Source of the DNA: Chloroflexota bacterium
Lineage (GTDB): Bacteria > Chloroflexota > Anaerolineae > Aggregatilineales > J027
DNA length: 56,099 nt
Assembly: GCA_013112715.1 (NCBI GenBank)
Contig: JABFGB010000033.1
Coordinates: 1-56,099 of the forward strand
Direction of reading: 5' to 3'
Made by a program: the position numbers and the translations under genes. The notes beneath the pieces were generated by a model. The model was not told where the DNA came from. It saw only the letters and a list, made by a program, of their open reading frames with translations, and searched no databases. Shown here piece after piece: positions 25,659 through 35,461 of the stretch (position 1 is its first letter; every line of letters begins with the position of its first letter).

Positions 25659-25812
25659 ACCTATTTCCGACAGCGGGTTTCAGACTAGATTCAGCACGGC
25701 GGCTTTAGCTCCGTGTCATGATGGGTCAATATGGTAATTTCCCCAAAATCCCCAATCTAGGTTAAGGTTATAGGCAGTTTATCCCATGACCAAACCGGAG
25801 TTGGGCGCTATC

Positions 25813-27261
25813 ATGAAACGACCATCATATTTTTATCTCTATGCAATCCTTATCCTATTCGGTGGGGCGTTGTTGCGCCTTTGGCAATTGGGCCATGCCA
25901 GCCTGTGGACAGATGAAAATTTCACCTCCTTTTTTGCCCATGCCCCGGCCAAAGATTTTTTTAATTTTTTGCTTATTGACGGGGTACACGTCCCGTTTTA
26001 TTTTATGGTGATGCGACTCTTTCCGGCTGAACCCGACCTTGTGCTGCGCCTGCCCTCCGCGTTTTTCGGAGTTTTGAGTATTGCTGTACTCATGGGCGTG
26101 GTCAATCATCTGTATGGCAGCACACGCTTGGCATTATGGGCGGGGGCGCTATTGGCCTTCAATCCCTACCACATCTGGTATTCGCGTTCGGCCCGACCCT
26201 ACGCCCTGTTTTTTTTGTTGGCTCTCGCTGCCAACTATTATTTTTTGCGCTTGCTGCAAGGCCGCCGTTCATGGCAGTTGTGGCTACTATTTACCCTAAC
26301 CACGATGGGGGCCTACATGACCCATTACTTTGCGATTGCCCTGCCGCTGGCCCAATACATTACTTTGGCGTTTGTGCTGCGAGGTCAAGTCGATTTCTTT
26401 AGAAAGTGGTTCGTGTGTCACCTGATCGCTGGCGTACCACTGCTGATTTGGATTGGGGCGCTGACGCAACAAGAGGCCATTTCGTTTGGCATCGCATGGA
26501 TACCGCCTGTGACCCTCGCCGACCCCTTTGTGACGATATGGAATCTGCTGGTTGGCTACATGGGCCGCGATTCTGTTTTGTATCTGCCTGCCATCGTGAT
26601 TGGTTCAGCTTTACTCCTTATGGGAACGGGATATGCCCTGCGCAGCCGCCGCGACGACGTGCCCGCCCTTTATTCTTTTTGGGTGATTGTGGGGGCGCTG
26701 GTTCCGGTGGCCCTGATTTCGCAGTTCCGCGCCGTCTATCATGACCGCTATTTTATGGTCATGCTGCCAGCCGTTCTGCTGTTGGTGCTGCGGGGGAGTC
26801 AGCAGGCGCAATGGCGTCAATGGGCCTCATTTTTACTGGTTGCCGTCCTGATTTTTGGCGCGGCCACCGTATTGATTCGTATTGCCAATCATGAAGAGGA
26901 GCGCGAGGGCTGGCGGGCTGCCTCTCGACATATTGAGCGCAATTTTCAGCCGGGGGATCAGTTGATGGTGCTGAATGGCTCGTCGCTTATTCCGTTTCGC
27001 CGTTATACCGATGATTCCTTTGACCCCCCAACCATCGAAATCGAATTTGATGAACCCGCTCCGCTCGTCGCTGGTCAGCGGATGTGGGTCGTGGTACGCA
27101 ATCCCAATGAAAGCCTCCATTACCCCTTTGCGATGGACGAATTTGACCCGTTTGCCGTTGACGGCTCCAAACTGTCGGAGTGGATGCGGGCCAACCGTCT
27201 GGCGTGGGTTGAGCAATGGGAGTATCCCGGTATAACCGTCCTGCTGTTTGCCGCGAATTGA
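25813..27261 (+). CDS. GT39-family (PMT/ArnT-like) membrane glycosyltransferase
   Basis: A 482-residue polytopic membrane protein with about ten hydrophobic segments and a soluble C-terminal part (about 375-482). The first periplasmic loop carries the diagnostic acidic motif SLWTDENFTSFF, followed by HVPFYFMVMRLFP and VLRLPSAFFGVLS as in undecaprenyl/dolichyl-phosphate-sugar transferases. It would move a sugar from a polyprenyl-phosphate donor to a protein or lipid outside the membrane. Start 25813 (GGAG 12 bases upstream) gives the usual short N-terminus; 25786 is possible. No glycan-assembly cluster surrounds it. Confidence 0.83.
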   Translation: MKRPSYFYLYAILILFGGALLRLWQLGHASLWTDENFTSFFAHAPAKDFFNFLLIDGVHVPFYFMVMRLFPAEPDLVLRLPSAFFGVLSIAVLMGVVNHLYGSTRLALWAGALLAFNPYHIWYSRSARPYALFFLLALAANYYFLRLLQGRRSWQLWLLFTLTTMGAYMTHYFAIALPLAQYITLAFVLRGQVDFFRKWFVCHLIAGVPLLIWIGALTQQEAISFGIAWIPPVTLADPFVTIWNLLVGYMGRDSVLYLPAIVIGSALLLMGTGYALRSRRDDVPALYSFWVIVGALVPVALISQFRAVYHDRYFMVMLPAVLLLVLRGSQQAQWRQWASFLLVAVLIFGAATVLIRIANHEEEREGWRAASRHIERNFQPGDQLMVLNGSSLIPFRRYTDDSFDPPTIEIEFDEPAPLVAGQRMWVVVRNPNESLHYPFAMDEFDPFAVDGSKLSEWMRANRLAWVEQWEYPGITVLLFAAN

Positions 27262-27327
27262 AGCCGAAGATTCGATCAACCAGTATAATACACCCTATGG
27301 TACCAAGACCTTGAGGGAGTTTGGCAG

Positions 27328-30300
27328 ATGAGCGACGAATCCACCCCAGTCATCATTGCAGGGCGCTATCAGCTTGGGAAACGGCTCGCCAGAGGGGGGA
27401 TGGGCACGGTCTTTTATGGACACGACCAGCAAACCAATGAGCAAGTCGCCATCAAACGCCTCGATTGGGATCAAATTGCCGACGAACCCCATGTGCTGCA
27501 ACGCTTTGTCCGCGAAGGCGAATTACTGGCGAAACTGGCCCATCCCAACATTGTCCGGGTATTGACCTCGTGCCAAGAAGCCGAACATTATTATCTGGTG
27601 ATGGAACTGGTCGAAGGTGGCACACTGCGCGACCTGATGGCAAAATCCCACCCCCTCGCCATTGACCATATTCTTGACCTCGCCTTGCAAATCGCCGATG
27701 CGTTGGCTTTTGCCCATCAACATCAGATTGTTCACCGTGACCTCAAACCCGCCAATGTCCTATTGGCTTCAGATGGGCAAGCCCGTCTGACCGATTTTGG
27801 CTGTGCGCTTTTGTTAAATGCCAGCCGTGCCCTGACTTCGACAGGGTTGGTCATCGGGACTCTCAATTATCTCAGTCCGGAGGCATGTCGGGGTCTGCGC
27901 CAAGATGCCCGTGCCGACTTATGGTCATTTGGCGTGATGTTGTATCAGATGTTGACCAACACCCTGCCATTTGACGGAGACAACATGGTGGCGGTCATCA
28001 ACGCCATCCTTAGTCAGCCGGCCCCTGATTCGCTGGTGAAGCGACCTGATGCCCCAAAACCCCTTGCTGACCTGATTCGTCGCCTTCTGGTCAAAGATCG
28101 TGAACAACGCCTGACCAGTGCCACCCAATTGATCACCATTCTTAAATCCATTCAGCAGGGCGATGTCCATCCCCCCGACCTCTCCGCCTATACTGCCATA
28201 TCAAAGCCTCAATCGCGGCTACCTGCCCAATCCACCTCGTTTGTCGGGCGCGACTATGAAATTGAAGAATTCGCCAGCCTGCTGACCACCCAAGACTGCC
28301 GCCTGCTGACCCTCATTGGGCCGGGGGGGATGGGCAAAACGCGCCTTTCGATTGAGATTGCCCGTGCTGTGATGTCGGCCTTTCCTAATGGGGTCTATTT
28401 TGTATCCCTTGCCCCACTCGATTCGCCCCACTTGATTCCATCCACCATCGCCGAAGCCCTGCAATTTACTTTCTATGGTGGGGTGGAAGGCGAAAAACCA
28501 CCCGATCCCGTGACCCAATTGGTCAACTATTTGGAGCAAAAAACCGCCCTACTGGTGCTGGATAATTTTGAGCATCTTTTGGATGGGGTGGACATCGTTA
28601 CGCGGCTTTTGGCAGGTGCGCCGGGCCTGAAAATCATCGTCACGTCGCGGGAAGTCCTGAACATCGAAGGTGAATGGCGGCGACCTGTTGAGGGTCTCCC
28701 CTTCCCTGAAAACCAGCATGAGGCAGAGGTATCTCCAAATCAATTTTCAGCCTTGATGCTCTTTGCCGAACGCGCCCGTTTGATTCAATCCGATTTTCGC
28801 CTTGAGGAGAATCTCGAAGCGGTGGTGGTGATCTGCAAATTGGTCGAAGGGATGCCGCTGGCAATCGAATTGGCAGCCGGTTGGCTTTGGATGATGCCGA
28901 TTGAGGAAATCGTTGCAGAAATCAACACGGGTCTCGATTTTCTGGTCAGCAACCGCCGCGAAACGAGTGAGCGCCACAAAAGCCTACGAGTCGTTTTTGA
29001 GTCCTCGTGGCGTCTGCTTGAACCCGAAGGCCAGCTTGCCCTCTCCAAATTGTCGGTGTTTCGGGGCGGATTCTTGCGTGATGCCGCCGCCGCGATGGGG
29101 ATTCGTTTGCCCGTCCTGTCGCGTTTGGCAGATAAATCGCTGGTAGCCCCGCCTAAAAATGGTCGTTACGGCCTGCATGAACTGCTGCGCCAATATGCTG
29201 AGGAGAAATTGCGCGAGGACGAAGCTCTCTATCAGGACGCTCGCACCCTCCACAGTCGCCATTATCTCGGATGGCTGGCTCGCCTTGAACCCAACCTCAA
29301 GTGTGCCCGCCAACTGGAAGCCCTCAAGTCCATAGACAAGGAATTGGATAATATCCGCGTGGCGTGGAATTGGGCGGTTGAAACCCAAGCATGGTCAGAT
29401 TTGAAGGCCGCTGAGTGGTCGGTTTTTATCTATGCTTTTTCGTTGAGCAAAATCAATGATGTGGTTGACCTCTTTGAACAAGCGATTTCCGCCCTAGAAC
29501 ACACTTCCCGTACCATTGAGAATCGAATCCTCATCGGTTTACTTTACGCACATAAAGCCACAATGGAGGAAGATCGCACTTGGGATAAAGTCACTATGAT
29601 GGGTTTTGTTCGTAAGGCGCTTGAGTCAGTTGAGGGCATGAACATGAATTTTGATGTTGCCCAAGTTCTAGGTACTGCAATCAGTGCCACTCCCCGCGTT
29701 ATTGGTTCGGTGTCCGAGCTTGAGCGCATATTTCGTGAATGTCTTGAAACATTTCGCACGGCTGGGGATCGCTTTTACGAAGCGTTTGGACTCGCTTGGT
29801 TGGGATGGACAATTACGATGTGGCGCAATCCTATTGAGGGTGTCCCAATATTTGAACAATCCCTTGTTATTCTCAGAGAGTTGGGCGAAGTCGCCACCCG
29901 TGCCAGATTACATTATTATGCGACCTCGATACCACTCAGTACAAAACAACAAACCCTTGAACACCTCCAAATGAGTACCGATTTATGGAACAGCATTGGT
30001 AATCGTATGCAAATTGGGCGTAACCTGAATCATCTTGGCTTCCAATATCTGCATGACGCCCCTGCCGTCGCGGAGGTCTATTATTTGGAATCTCTTGCTA
30101 TAGGTCGTGACTTGGGTAATATACCCTTAATCAGTCACGTTTTGGATAGTCTGGCGGAGGCTCGTTTTGCCCAAGGAGATATTGTTACAGCCCGACAGTT
30201 TCATCTGGAACGTATCGGGTTTTGTGAAAAACAGGGTCTCAAAGGCGAATGTGCCTCTGCGATACTCCAATTAGGAAAATTAGCTCAAACGGAAGGCAAT

Positions 30301-30756
30301 CTTAACGAAGCCGAGAGCTACTATCAGCAGTCAAAGGCACGGCATATCGAAACAGGTTGGGTGGCAGACATAATCTACGTGCAATGCGCTTTGATTCTGA
30401 TGTGGCTAGAACAGACACCAATCCAAATGGAACGTACCGAATTAGAGTGGGTACAGGTGCGACAAGAGTTGAAGGCTCCTTGGGATTCGCAAAGTAAGAT
30501 ACTGGTCGTAGTCACACAGGCTCATCGTTTGGCGGCACAAGGACGAATCGAACAGGCTATAGAATTTTGTGGCCTCGTAATTAACAGCCCCTTCAATCGT
30601 GACCGAATTACGGATTACTCACCCTCCACCAAAGAACGCGCCGAACTCCTCCTGCAGCGCCTCCAAGCCGATTTATCGCCGGATGTGGTGGAAGCGGCTT
30701 TGCAGCGTGGCGCAGCCCTCGATTTAGATAAGGTGTTTCAATCGCTAATGAATTGA
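27328..30756 (+). CDS. Ser/Thr protein kinase fused to NB-ARC ATPase and TPR domain (STAND protein)
   Basis: A 1142-residue cytosolic signalling protein. The kinase (about 12-275) has every key motif: LARGGMGTVFYG, VAIKRL, IVHRDLKPANVLL, LTDFGCALLL and GTLNYLSPEA. An NB-ARC module begins with SFVGRDYEIEEF; its P-loop LIGPGGMGKTRLS is near 330 and Walker B LLVLDNFEHLL near 410. A winged-helix region follows, then a long TPR-like superhelix (about 640-1110) with no C-terminal DNA-binding domain. STAND proteins oligomerise on ligand binding; here the output would be phosphorylation. The TPR part (from about 29440) is visibly lower in GC than the kinase, suggesting a different history. No phosphatase is adjacent. 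Confidence 0.92.
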   Translation: MSDESTPVIIAGRYQLGKRLARGGMGTVFYGHDQQTNEQVAIKRLDWDQIADEPHVLQRFVREGELLAKLAHPNIVRVLTSCQEAEHYYLVMELVEGGTLRDLMAKSHPLAIDHILDLALQIADALAFAHQHQIVHRDLKPANVLLASDGQARLTDFGCALLLNASRALTSTGLVIGTLNYLSPEACRGLRQDARADLWSFGVMLYQMLTNTLPFDGDNMVAVINAILSQPAPDSLVKRPDAPKPLADLIRRLLVKDREQRLTSATQLITILKSIQQGDVHPPDLSAYTAISKPQSRLPAQSTSFVGRDYEIEEFASLLTTQDCRLLTLIGPGGMGKTRLSIEIARAVMSAFPNGVYFVSLAPLDSPHLIPSTIAEALQFTFYGGVEGEKPPDPVTQLVNYLEQKTALLVLDNFEHLLDGVDIVTRLLAGAPGLKIIVTSREVLNIEGEWRRPVEGLPFPENQHEAEVSPNQFSALMLFAERARLIQSDFRLEENLEAVVVICKLVEGMPLAIELAAGWLWMMPIEEIVAEINTGLDFLVSNRRETSERHKSLRVVFESSWRLLEPEGQLALSKLSVFRGGFLRDAAAAMGIRLPVLSRLADKSLVAPPKNGRYGLHELLRQYAEEKLREDEALYQDARTLHSRHYLGWLARLEPNLKCARQLEALKSIDKELDNIRVAWNWAVETQAWSDLKAAEWSVFIYAFSLSKINDVVDLFEQAISALEHTSRTIENRILIGLLYAHKATMEEDRTWDKVTMMGFVRKALESVEGMNMNFDVAQVLGTAISATPRVIGSVSELERIFRECLETFRTAGDRFYEAFGLAWLGWTITMWRNPIEGVPIFEQSLVILRELGEVATRARLHYYATSIPLSTKQQTLEHLQMSTDLWNSIGNRMQIGRNLNHLGFQYLHDAPAVAEVYYLESLAIGRDLGNIPLISHVLDSLAEARFAQGDIVTARQFHLERIGFCEKQGLKGECASAILQLGKLAQTEGNLNEAESYYQQSKARHIETGWVADIIYVQCALILMWLEQTPIQMERTELEWVQVRQELKAPWDSQSKILVVVTQAHRLAAQGRIEQAIEFCGLVINSPFNRDRITDYSPSTKERAELLLQRLQADLSPDVVEAALQRGAALDLDKVFQSLMN

Positions 30757-30905
30757 GCCAGATACCCCTAAAAACTAGGACACTTTGACGGATTGGGGGC
30801 AGTCTCTATTGACAGGCTAGGCGGTTTGGGGTGAGATAGGGGAGTTTTCTCATCGGGTCAACTATCCTCTTGACCCAAGTGGAGGGAAGGGAGACACCCC
30901 ACCGC

Positions 30906-31883
30906 ATGACCACCAACAGTTCCAATTTGTCCATTGCTGACCATGCCATTTTTGTACAAGCCATCACCAAACGCTTTGGCAATTTCACGGCGGTTGACCA
31001 TGTAAATTTTGAGGTTAATCGTGGTGAGATTTTTAGCCTGCTTGGGCCGAACGGCGCAGGCAAGACGACTATCATCCGCATGATTCTGGATATTTTGCGC
31101 CCCGACGACGGTCAAATTCAGGTCTTGGGTGGTGCGCTGACCGACGCCACCAAAGACCGTATTGGCTATCTGCCCGAAGAACGCGGCCTCTATAAAAACG
31201 TCAAAGTGCTGGAAATGCTGATCTATCTCGGTCAATTAAAAGGCATGTCTACGCATGATGTGCGGGGGCGTGCCCTCGATCTCTTGGAACGTTTTGGCCT
31301 GTCCGACAACACCAAGAGCAAAATCAGTCAGCTTTCCAAAGGGATGCAGCAAAAGGTGCAGATCATCGCCACCATTCTGCATAAACCCGAACTGCTGATT
31401 ATTGACGAACCCTTTTCCGGCCTCGACCCCGTGAATACGCAGTTGATCCAAGACCTGCTGTACGAAATGAAGGCCGAGGGCGTGACCATCGTCATGTCTA
31501 CCCATCAGATGCACCAAGTGGAAGAAATGGCGGATCGCTTGCTGATGATTAACAAGGGCCAGCGGGTGTTGTATGGCCCAGTCAAAGAAGTGCGCCAGAC
31601 CTATGCCCAGAACGCGGTTATTGTCGAGGGTGAGGGCAATTGGACAACCGTCCCCGGTGTCAAAGAGGTGTTGGCGGGGCGCAACGGTCATGAAGCCAAA
31701 TTGATGCTGGCCTCCGGTTTCACCCCCGACGACGTGATGCAAATTCTTGCCAGCCGCAAAGATTACACCGTGCGCCGCTTTGAACTGGCCGTGCCCAGCC
31801 TGAATGAGATTTTCATTCAGGTCGTGGGTGGGAATGGCAGCCGCGCCGAAGCCCGTTTCAATGATGTGCGGGCAGCCGATTAA
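30906..31883 (+). CDS. ABC transporter ATP-binding protein (NatA-like)
   Basis: A 325-residue ATPase that powers an ABC-2-type exporter. Walker A is LLGPNGAGKTTIIRM, the signature is QLSKGMQQKVQ, Walker B is LLIIDEPFSGLDP, and the H-loop is VMSTHQMHQVEEMA. The C-terminal ~90-residue extension is typical of NatA-like exporters. ATG 30906 is preferred to the in-frame TTG 30870. It heads a four-gene operon; the next gene starts 11 bases after its stop codon. Confidence 0.92.
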   Translation: MTTNSSNLSIADHAIFVQAITKRFGNFTAVDHVNFEVNRGEIFSLLGPNGAGKTTIIRMILDILRPDDGQIQVLGGALTDATKDRIGYLPEERGLYKNVKVLEMLIYLGQLKGMSTHDVRGRALDLLERFGLSDNTKSKISQLSKGMQQKVQIIATILHKPELLIIDEPFSGLDPVNTQLIQDLLYEMKAEGVTIVMSTHQMHQVEEMADRLLMINKGQRVLYGPVKEVRQTYAQNAVIVEGEGNWTTVPGVKEVLAGRNGHEAKLMLASGFTPDDVMQILASRKDYTVRRFELAVPSLNEIFIQVVGGNGSRAEARFNDVRAAD

Positions 31884-31894
31884 GGAGGCCGCCG

Positions 31895-33151
31895 ATGAAT
31901 CTTGCCAAAGCGTTGATTGTGGCCCGCCGCGAATATCGGGTGAATTTTCGCAGCCCCGGCTTTCTGTTCATGGCGTTTGCCTTTCCGCTGATTATTCTGG
32001 GGATCATGTTTTTTATCACTCAGTTCATCATCGAGCGGGAAACCAGCACCGACGATTTTCAGAAGGTCGGTTATGTCGATAACGCCGACATTGTTCAACC
32101 CGGCGTCGAAACTCCCGAAGGCTATTTTGCGCTGGACGTGCCGGAAGTAGAGGCTGTTCCCTATATCGAGCAGCAGCTAAAAGACGGTGTGGCCGATGCC
32201 ATTTTTGTGATTGATGCCAACTACACCCTGACCGGGCAGGTGGATGTCTATTCTCAGAAAAATGTCACCGAGGCGCTCAAAGAGGATATAGATCGGTTTC
32301 TCAGCGATCATCTCGTCGCGCAAGCCGACGATCTACAAGTGCCCGCCGAGCGTCTGGTTGAGCCAATGGACGTGGTCTTTCGCACGCTTGATACGGATGA
32401 GCGTCAAAGTGAAGCGGCTTTGATTGGGCGGTTTTTGCTGCCAACCATCTTCGTGTTTGTCTTTTTTATCGCCACCTCAACCACCTCGCAGTTTATGATG
32501 GGCGGCGTGGTCGAAGAAAAAGAAAACCGCCTAATGGAAATTTTGGCCTCCAGTGTCCGCCCATTGGAACTGCTGGTGGGTAAGCTGTTAGGGTTGAGTA
32601 GCCTCGCCTTTACGCAGATTGCGTTCTGGGTACTGACGGGGGCGGTGATTGCCTTGACCACCGAACAAGGCCGTGACTTTTTTTCCGGCGCAGAATTTCA
32701 AACGGGCGATATTCTGTTGATGATCGTGTTGTTTGTCCTCGATTTTGTCCTGACATCGGCGGTTATGTTGGGGATAGGGGCTGCTGTCACTGCCGAGGCC
32801 GAAAGTCGCCAAGCAGCGGGGTTCATTGGCCTCATCGCCGTACTGCCGATTGCCGCCAATGCCCTGTTTTTCACCAACCCCAACGGCCCGATTCCCGTGA
32901 TTCTAAGTTTTTTCCCGATGACCTCCCCCGTAGCGATTATCATGCGTATCGGCCTAACCTCCGTCCCGACGTGGCAGATTGCCGTGAGCGTGGTCATTTT
33001 AATCGTTTCGACGGTAGGCGTCTTGTGGTTGGCGGCGGTGGTGTTCCGTTTGGGCATGTTGATGTACGGCAAGGTGCTGACGCCCAAATTGCTGTGGCAG
33101 GCCCTGCGTGAAAATCAAAGCACGCCCGTGATTGAGGTGCTGCCCGAATGA
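31895..33151 (+). CDS. ABC-2 type permease (NatB-like)
   Basis: A 418-residue membrane subunit. One transmembrane helix near the start (LFMAFAFPLIILGIMFFI) is followed by a ~150-residue extracytoplasmic domain, then a cluster of five helices starting RFLLPTIFVFVFFIATSTTS. The EEKENRLMEILASSVRPLEL coupling region is characteristic of NatB/ABC2_membrane_3. AAGGAGG lies eight bases before the ATG. The stop overlaps the following small gene's start (ATGA), so the two are translationally coupled. Confidence 0.9.
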   Translation: MNLAKALIVARREYRVNFRSPGFLFMAFAFPLIILGIMFFITQFIIERETSTDDFQKVGYVDNADIVQPGVETPEGYFALDVPEVEAVPYIEQQLKDGVADAIFVIDANYTLTGQVDVYSQKNVTEALKEDIDRFLSDHLVAQADDLQVPAERLVEPMDVVFRTLDTDERQSEAALIGRFLLPTIFVFVFFIATSTTSQFMMGGVVEEKENRLMEILASSVRPLELLVGKLLGLSSLAFTQIAFWVLTGAVIALTTEQGRDFFSGAEFQTGDILLMIVLFVLDFVLTSAVMLGIGAAVTAEAESRQAAGFIGLIAVLPIAANALFFTNPNGPIPVILSFFPMTSPVAIIMRIGLTSVPTWQIAVSVVILIVSTVGVLWLAAVVFRLGMLMYGKVLTPKLLWQALRENQSTPVIEVLPE

Positions 33152-33420
33152 AATTCATCCTTTGGACACTGTTCCTGAGTGTCACCGCTGTATTGGTGAT
33201 AGTGATTCTTGTTGGGATTTTCACGGGCCGCGAATATCGTCTAAATCGAGACCCCGACAACCCGCGTAACGCCGGACAAGCTGATGTGACCCTTAACCGT
33301 GATAATGTGGGGGCGGTCATGTGGCTTGGGGTAATAGGAATCATCCTAAGTTTCGGAGCGCTTCGCAATTGGCGAGAAATTTTGCGGCTTACAAACTCGG
33401 ATAGGGAAGTAAACAAATGA
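33148..33420 (+). CDS. small two-helix membrane protein between two ABC permeases
   Basis: A 90-residue protein with two predicted membrane helices (LFLSVTAVLVIVILVGIF and AVMWLGVIGIILSFGAL) joined by a polar segment with Asn/Asp/Arg. It overlaps the upstream permease and the downstream permease by four bases each (ATGA at both joints). Such tight coupling on both sides argues for a stoichiometric accessory subunit of the exporter. I know no named family for it. Confidence 0.75.
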   Translation: MKFILWTLFLSVTAVLVIVILVGIFTGREYRLNRDPDNPRNAGQADVTLNRDNVGAVMWLGVIGIILSFGALRNWREILRLTNSDREVNK

Positions 33421-34757
33421 CCCACTGGTATCAAGTATTTGTATTTGAAATCAAGCGCCAGTTTGGGCGGAAAGCCTATCTGCTGCTGACCTTTGGTTTG
33501 CCCGTCTTAGCACTGGTGATCTTTGGGGCCTATCGCACCTATGAATCCAGCCGCGATGATAGCTCGGATGAAAAACAGGAACTTATCACCACGACCAACG
33601 ACCAGCAAATTGGCTATATAGATGCTACCCCACAGCAGCTTTTCCCTGCGCCGGAAACCTATGGTGCCGCAAATGCCCGCGATTGTAATTTTGACCCCGA
33701 GGCGGCATTTACCCCCGGCACGATCAAACGAGTGACCCAACCCAAATGTTTTACGGGGCGCATTCATGCCTACTCTGATTTGACCGTTGGCAAAGCGGCG
33801 CTTGAAGATAAGACCATTGATATGCTGTTTGTGGTCGAGCCGAATTATTTGGAAACGGGTGAGGTATCGCTCTATACCGAAGAGTTTAATCTGGCTACCT
33901 CGGATAGCTCCGGTCTGTTTACCGATTTTTTGCTGTCCAGTATGCTGCAAACTGCCAGCGGCCCAACCTATGACCTGCTCTATCTGCGTCTGCGCCAGCC
34001 CTCAGCCGTCACCGAGCATCGTATCGTAGAGGCAGGTGCGGAGGAACAGAATGAGGATCAGAATTTTGTGGTGGCCTACGTCACGGCCATTCTGTTGGGT
34101 ATGACCCTCTTTTGGGGCGGCGGCTATTTGATGCAGAGCGTGGTGCAGGAAAAAGAGTCGCGTATCATTGAAATCCTGCTATCCTCTGTCCCGGCCCGCG
34201 CTCTCTTGGTCGGCAAAATCTTGGCGATGGGCGTGGTCAGCGTGGTACAAGTGACCATGTTGATGGGGACGGCCATGTTTATCGGACGACAGGCAGGCAG
34301 TATCGCCGATTCGCTGAATGATGTCGAAATCGGCATTGGCAAGATCATCCTGATTGCCATCTATTTTGTCTTAGGCTATCTGCTATTTGGTGGCCTAATG
34401 GCGGCCATTGGTGCAATGAATACCACCTCCCGCGAGGCGCAGAATTACACAGCCGCGATCACCCTGCCTGCCATCTCGCCGATGTTCTTCCTGACCCTCT
34501 TTGTCGAAGAACCCCATTCGACCACCCCGACGGTGATGAGCCTGTTCCCCATGACCGCGCCGATTGCCATGATGATGCGGATTGCCATCTCAGAAGTCCC
34601 GGCATGGCAGGTCTTGGTCAGCATCGGCGGCATGATGGTCACGATTGTCGGGGCGCTGTGGCTGGCCGGTAAATTGTTCGGTGTCCAAAGCCTGCTAACC
34701 CTCGATAACGCGCTGAAATTGAAAGATTTGCCCAAAGCCTTACGCAGCAAATCGTAG
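33417..34757 (+). CDS. ABC-2 type permease, second subunit
   Basis: A 446-residue membrane protein homologous in plan to the first permease: an N-terminal helix (YLLLTFGLPVLALVIFGAY), a large extracytoplasmic domain (about 45-225), then about five helices from VVAYVTAILLGMTLFWGGGY. VVQEKESRIIEILLSSVPAR is the coupling segment. With the 31895 permease it likely forms a heterodimeric channel. The two large external domains suggest contact with an envelope substrate; the substrate is unknown. Confidence 0.9.
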   Translation: MTHWYQVFVFEIKRQFGRKAYLLLTFGLPVLALVIFGAYRTYESSRDDSSDEKQELITTTNDQQIGYIDATPQQLFPAPETYGAANARDCNFDPEAAFTPGTIKRVTQPKCFTGRIHAYSDLTVGKAALEDKTIDMLFVVEPNYLETGEVSLYTEEFNLATSDSSGLFTDFLLSSMLQTASGPTYDLLYLRLRQPSAVTEHRIVEAGAEEQNEDQNFVVAYVTAILLGMTLFWGGGYLMQSVVQEKESRIIEILLSSVPARALLVGKILAMGVVSVVQVTMLMGTAMFIGRQAGSIADSLNDVEIGIGKIILIAIYFVLGYLLFGGLMAAIGAMNTTSREAQNYTAAITLPAISPMFFLTLFVEEPHSTTPTVMSLFPMTAPIAMMMRIAISEVPAWQVLVSIGGMMVTIVGALWLAGKLFGVQSLLTLDNALKLKDLPKALRSKS

Positions 34758-34811
34758 TAAATCAACCCCGCGCCTTCAAGCATAGGGAGGGGAGTAAGCC
34801 CTGTATTGAAG

Positions 34812-34835
34812 CCCTTCCCTTTGCTAGGGGAAGGG
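34812..34835. repeat. extragenic hairpin, possible dispersed repeat or terminator
   Basis: CCCTTCCC (34812-34819) pairs with GGGAAGGG (34828-34835) within a CT/AG-rich 100-base stretch downstream of the ABC operon, followed by a T-rich run on the plus strand. Similar G/C-rich palindromes are common extragenic repeats in filamentous Chloroflexota; whether this one is dispersed cannot be seen here. Confidence 0.5.
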
Positions 34836-34876
34836 TTTGGGATGGGGTTTTGTTTCACCATATGTTACCCGCCCAT

Positions 34877-35374
34877 TTATTCCAGAAGCCACTCAAATTT
34901 CTGCTCGGTCAGCACTTTGCCCCATTGATCGCCCGTCACTTCTTCAATCAACGTAAAGCCCACCTGTTCATAGAGATGCCGCGCTGAATCAAGGCCCGCA
35001 AACGTCGTAAGGTAGACCCTTTTAAATCCCGCCTCTTGGCAAAAAGCGATTGCTGCATTCATCAACTTCCGCCCTATCCCCTGCCCTTGATAAGCCGGGT
35101 CTATGATAAACCAACGCAGTCGTGCGCCCTCCGTCCGAGCCTTGCCACCATCAATGACAATTCCACCGACAATACACTTTCCGTCCAATGCCAGCCACAG
35201 CCCGTCATGGCTTTCGTCGTATCGCCCCATAAATTCGGCAAGGCCACCCCCGACCTTTGCTTCAAAAAACAGCCCCAAATCCCAATGGGACGCATAATAC
35301 GTGCCGTGCAGTTCGGTGATCCGTCCAATCGCCCCCGGCAGATAACCCTGATGAATGGTGATGTGCTGTACCAT
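34877..35374 (-). CDS. GNAT-family N-acetyltransferase
   Basis: A 165-residue acetyl-CoA-dependent enzyme. The acetyl-CoA loop is in PAYQGQGIGRKLMNAAIAFC (Q-x-x-G-x-G/R pattern), preceded by the strand ARLRWFIID, and followed by VYLTTFAGLDSARHLYEQVG and the closing strand GFTLIEE. The fold is certain, but the substrate cannot be read. AAAGGG lies five bases before the ATG. Single gene, convergent with the ABC operon and divergent from the XRE/MmyB regulator. Confidence 0.88.
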   Translation of the reverse strand: MVQHITIHQGYLPGAIGRITELHGTYYASHWDLGLFFEAKVGGGLAEFMGRYDESHDGLWLALDGKCIVGGIVIDGGKARTEGARLRWFIIDPAYQGQGIGRKLMNAAIAFCQEAGFKRVYLTTFAGLDSARHLYEQVGFTLIEEVTGDQWGKVLTEQKFEWLLE

Positions 35375-35461
35375 CGTGTCCCTTTCCTCTGATTCAAACC
35401 AAATCTGTTATCATTCTAAGAACAAAGTTTGGCATTGTCATAGACTTTGGAGTCAAATTTG

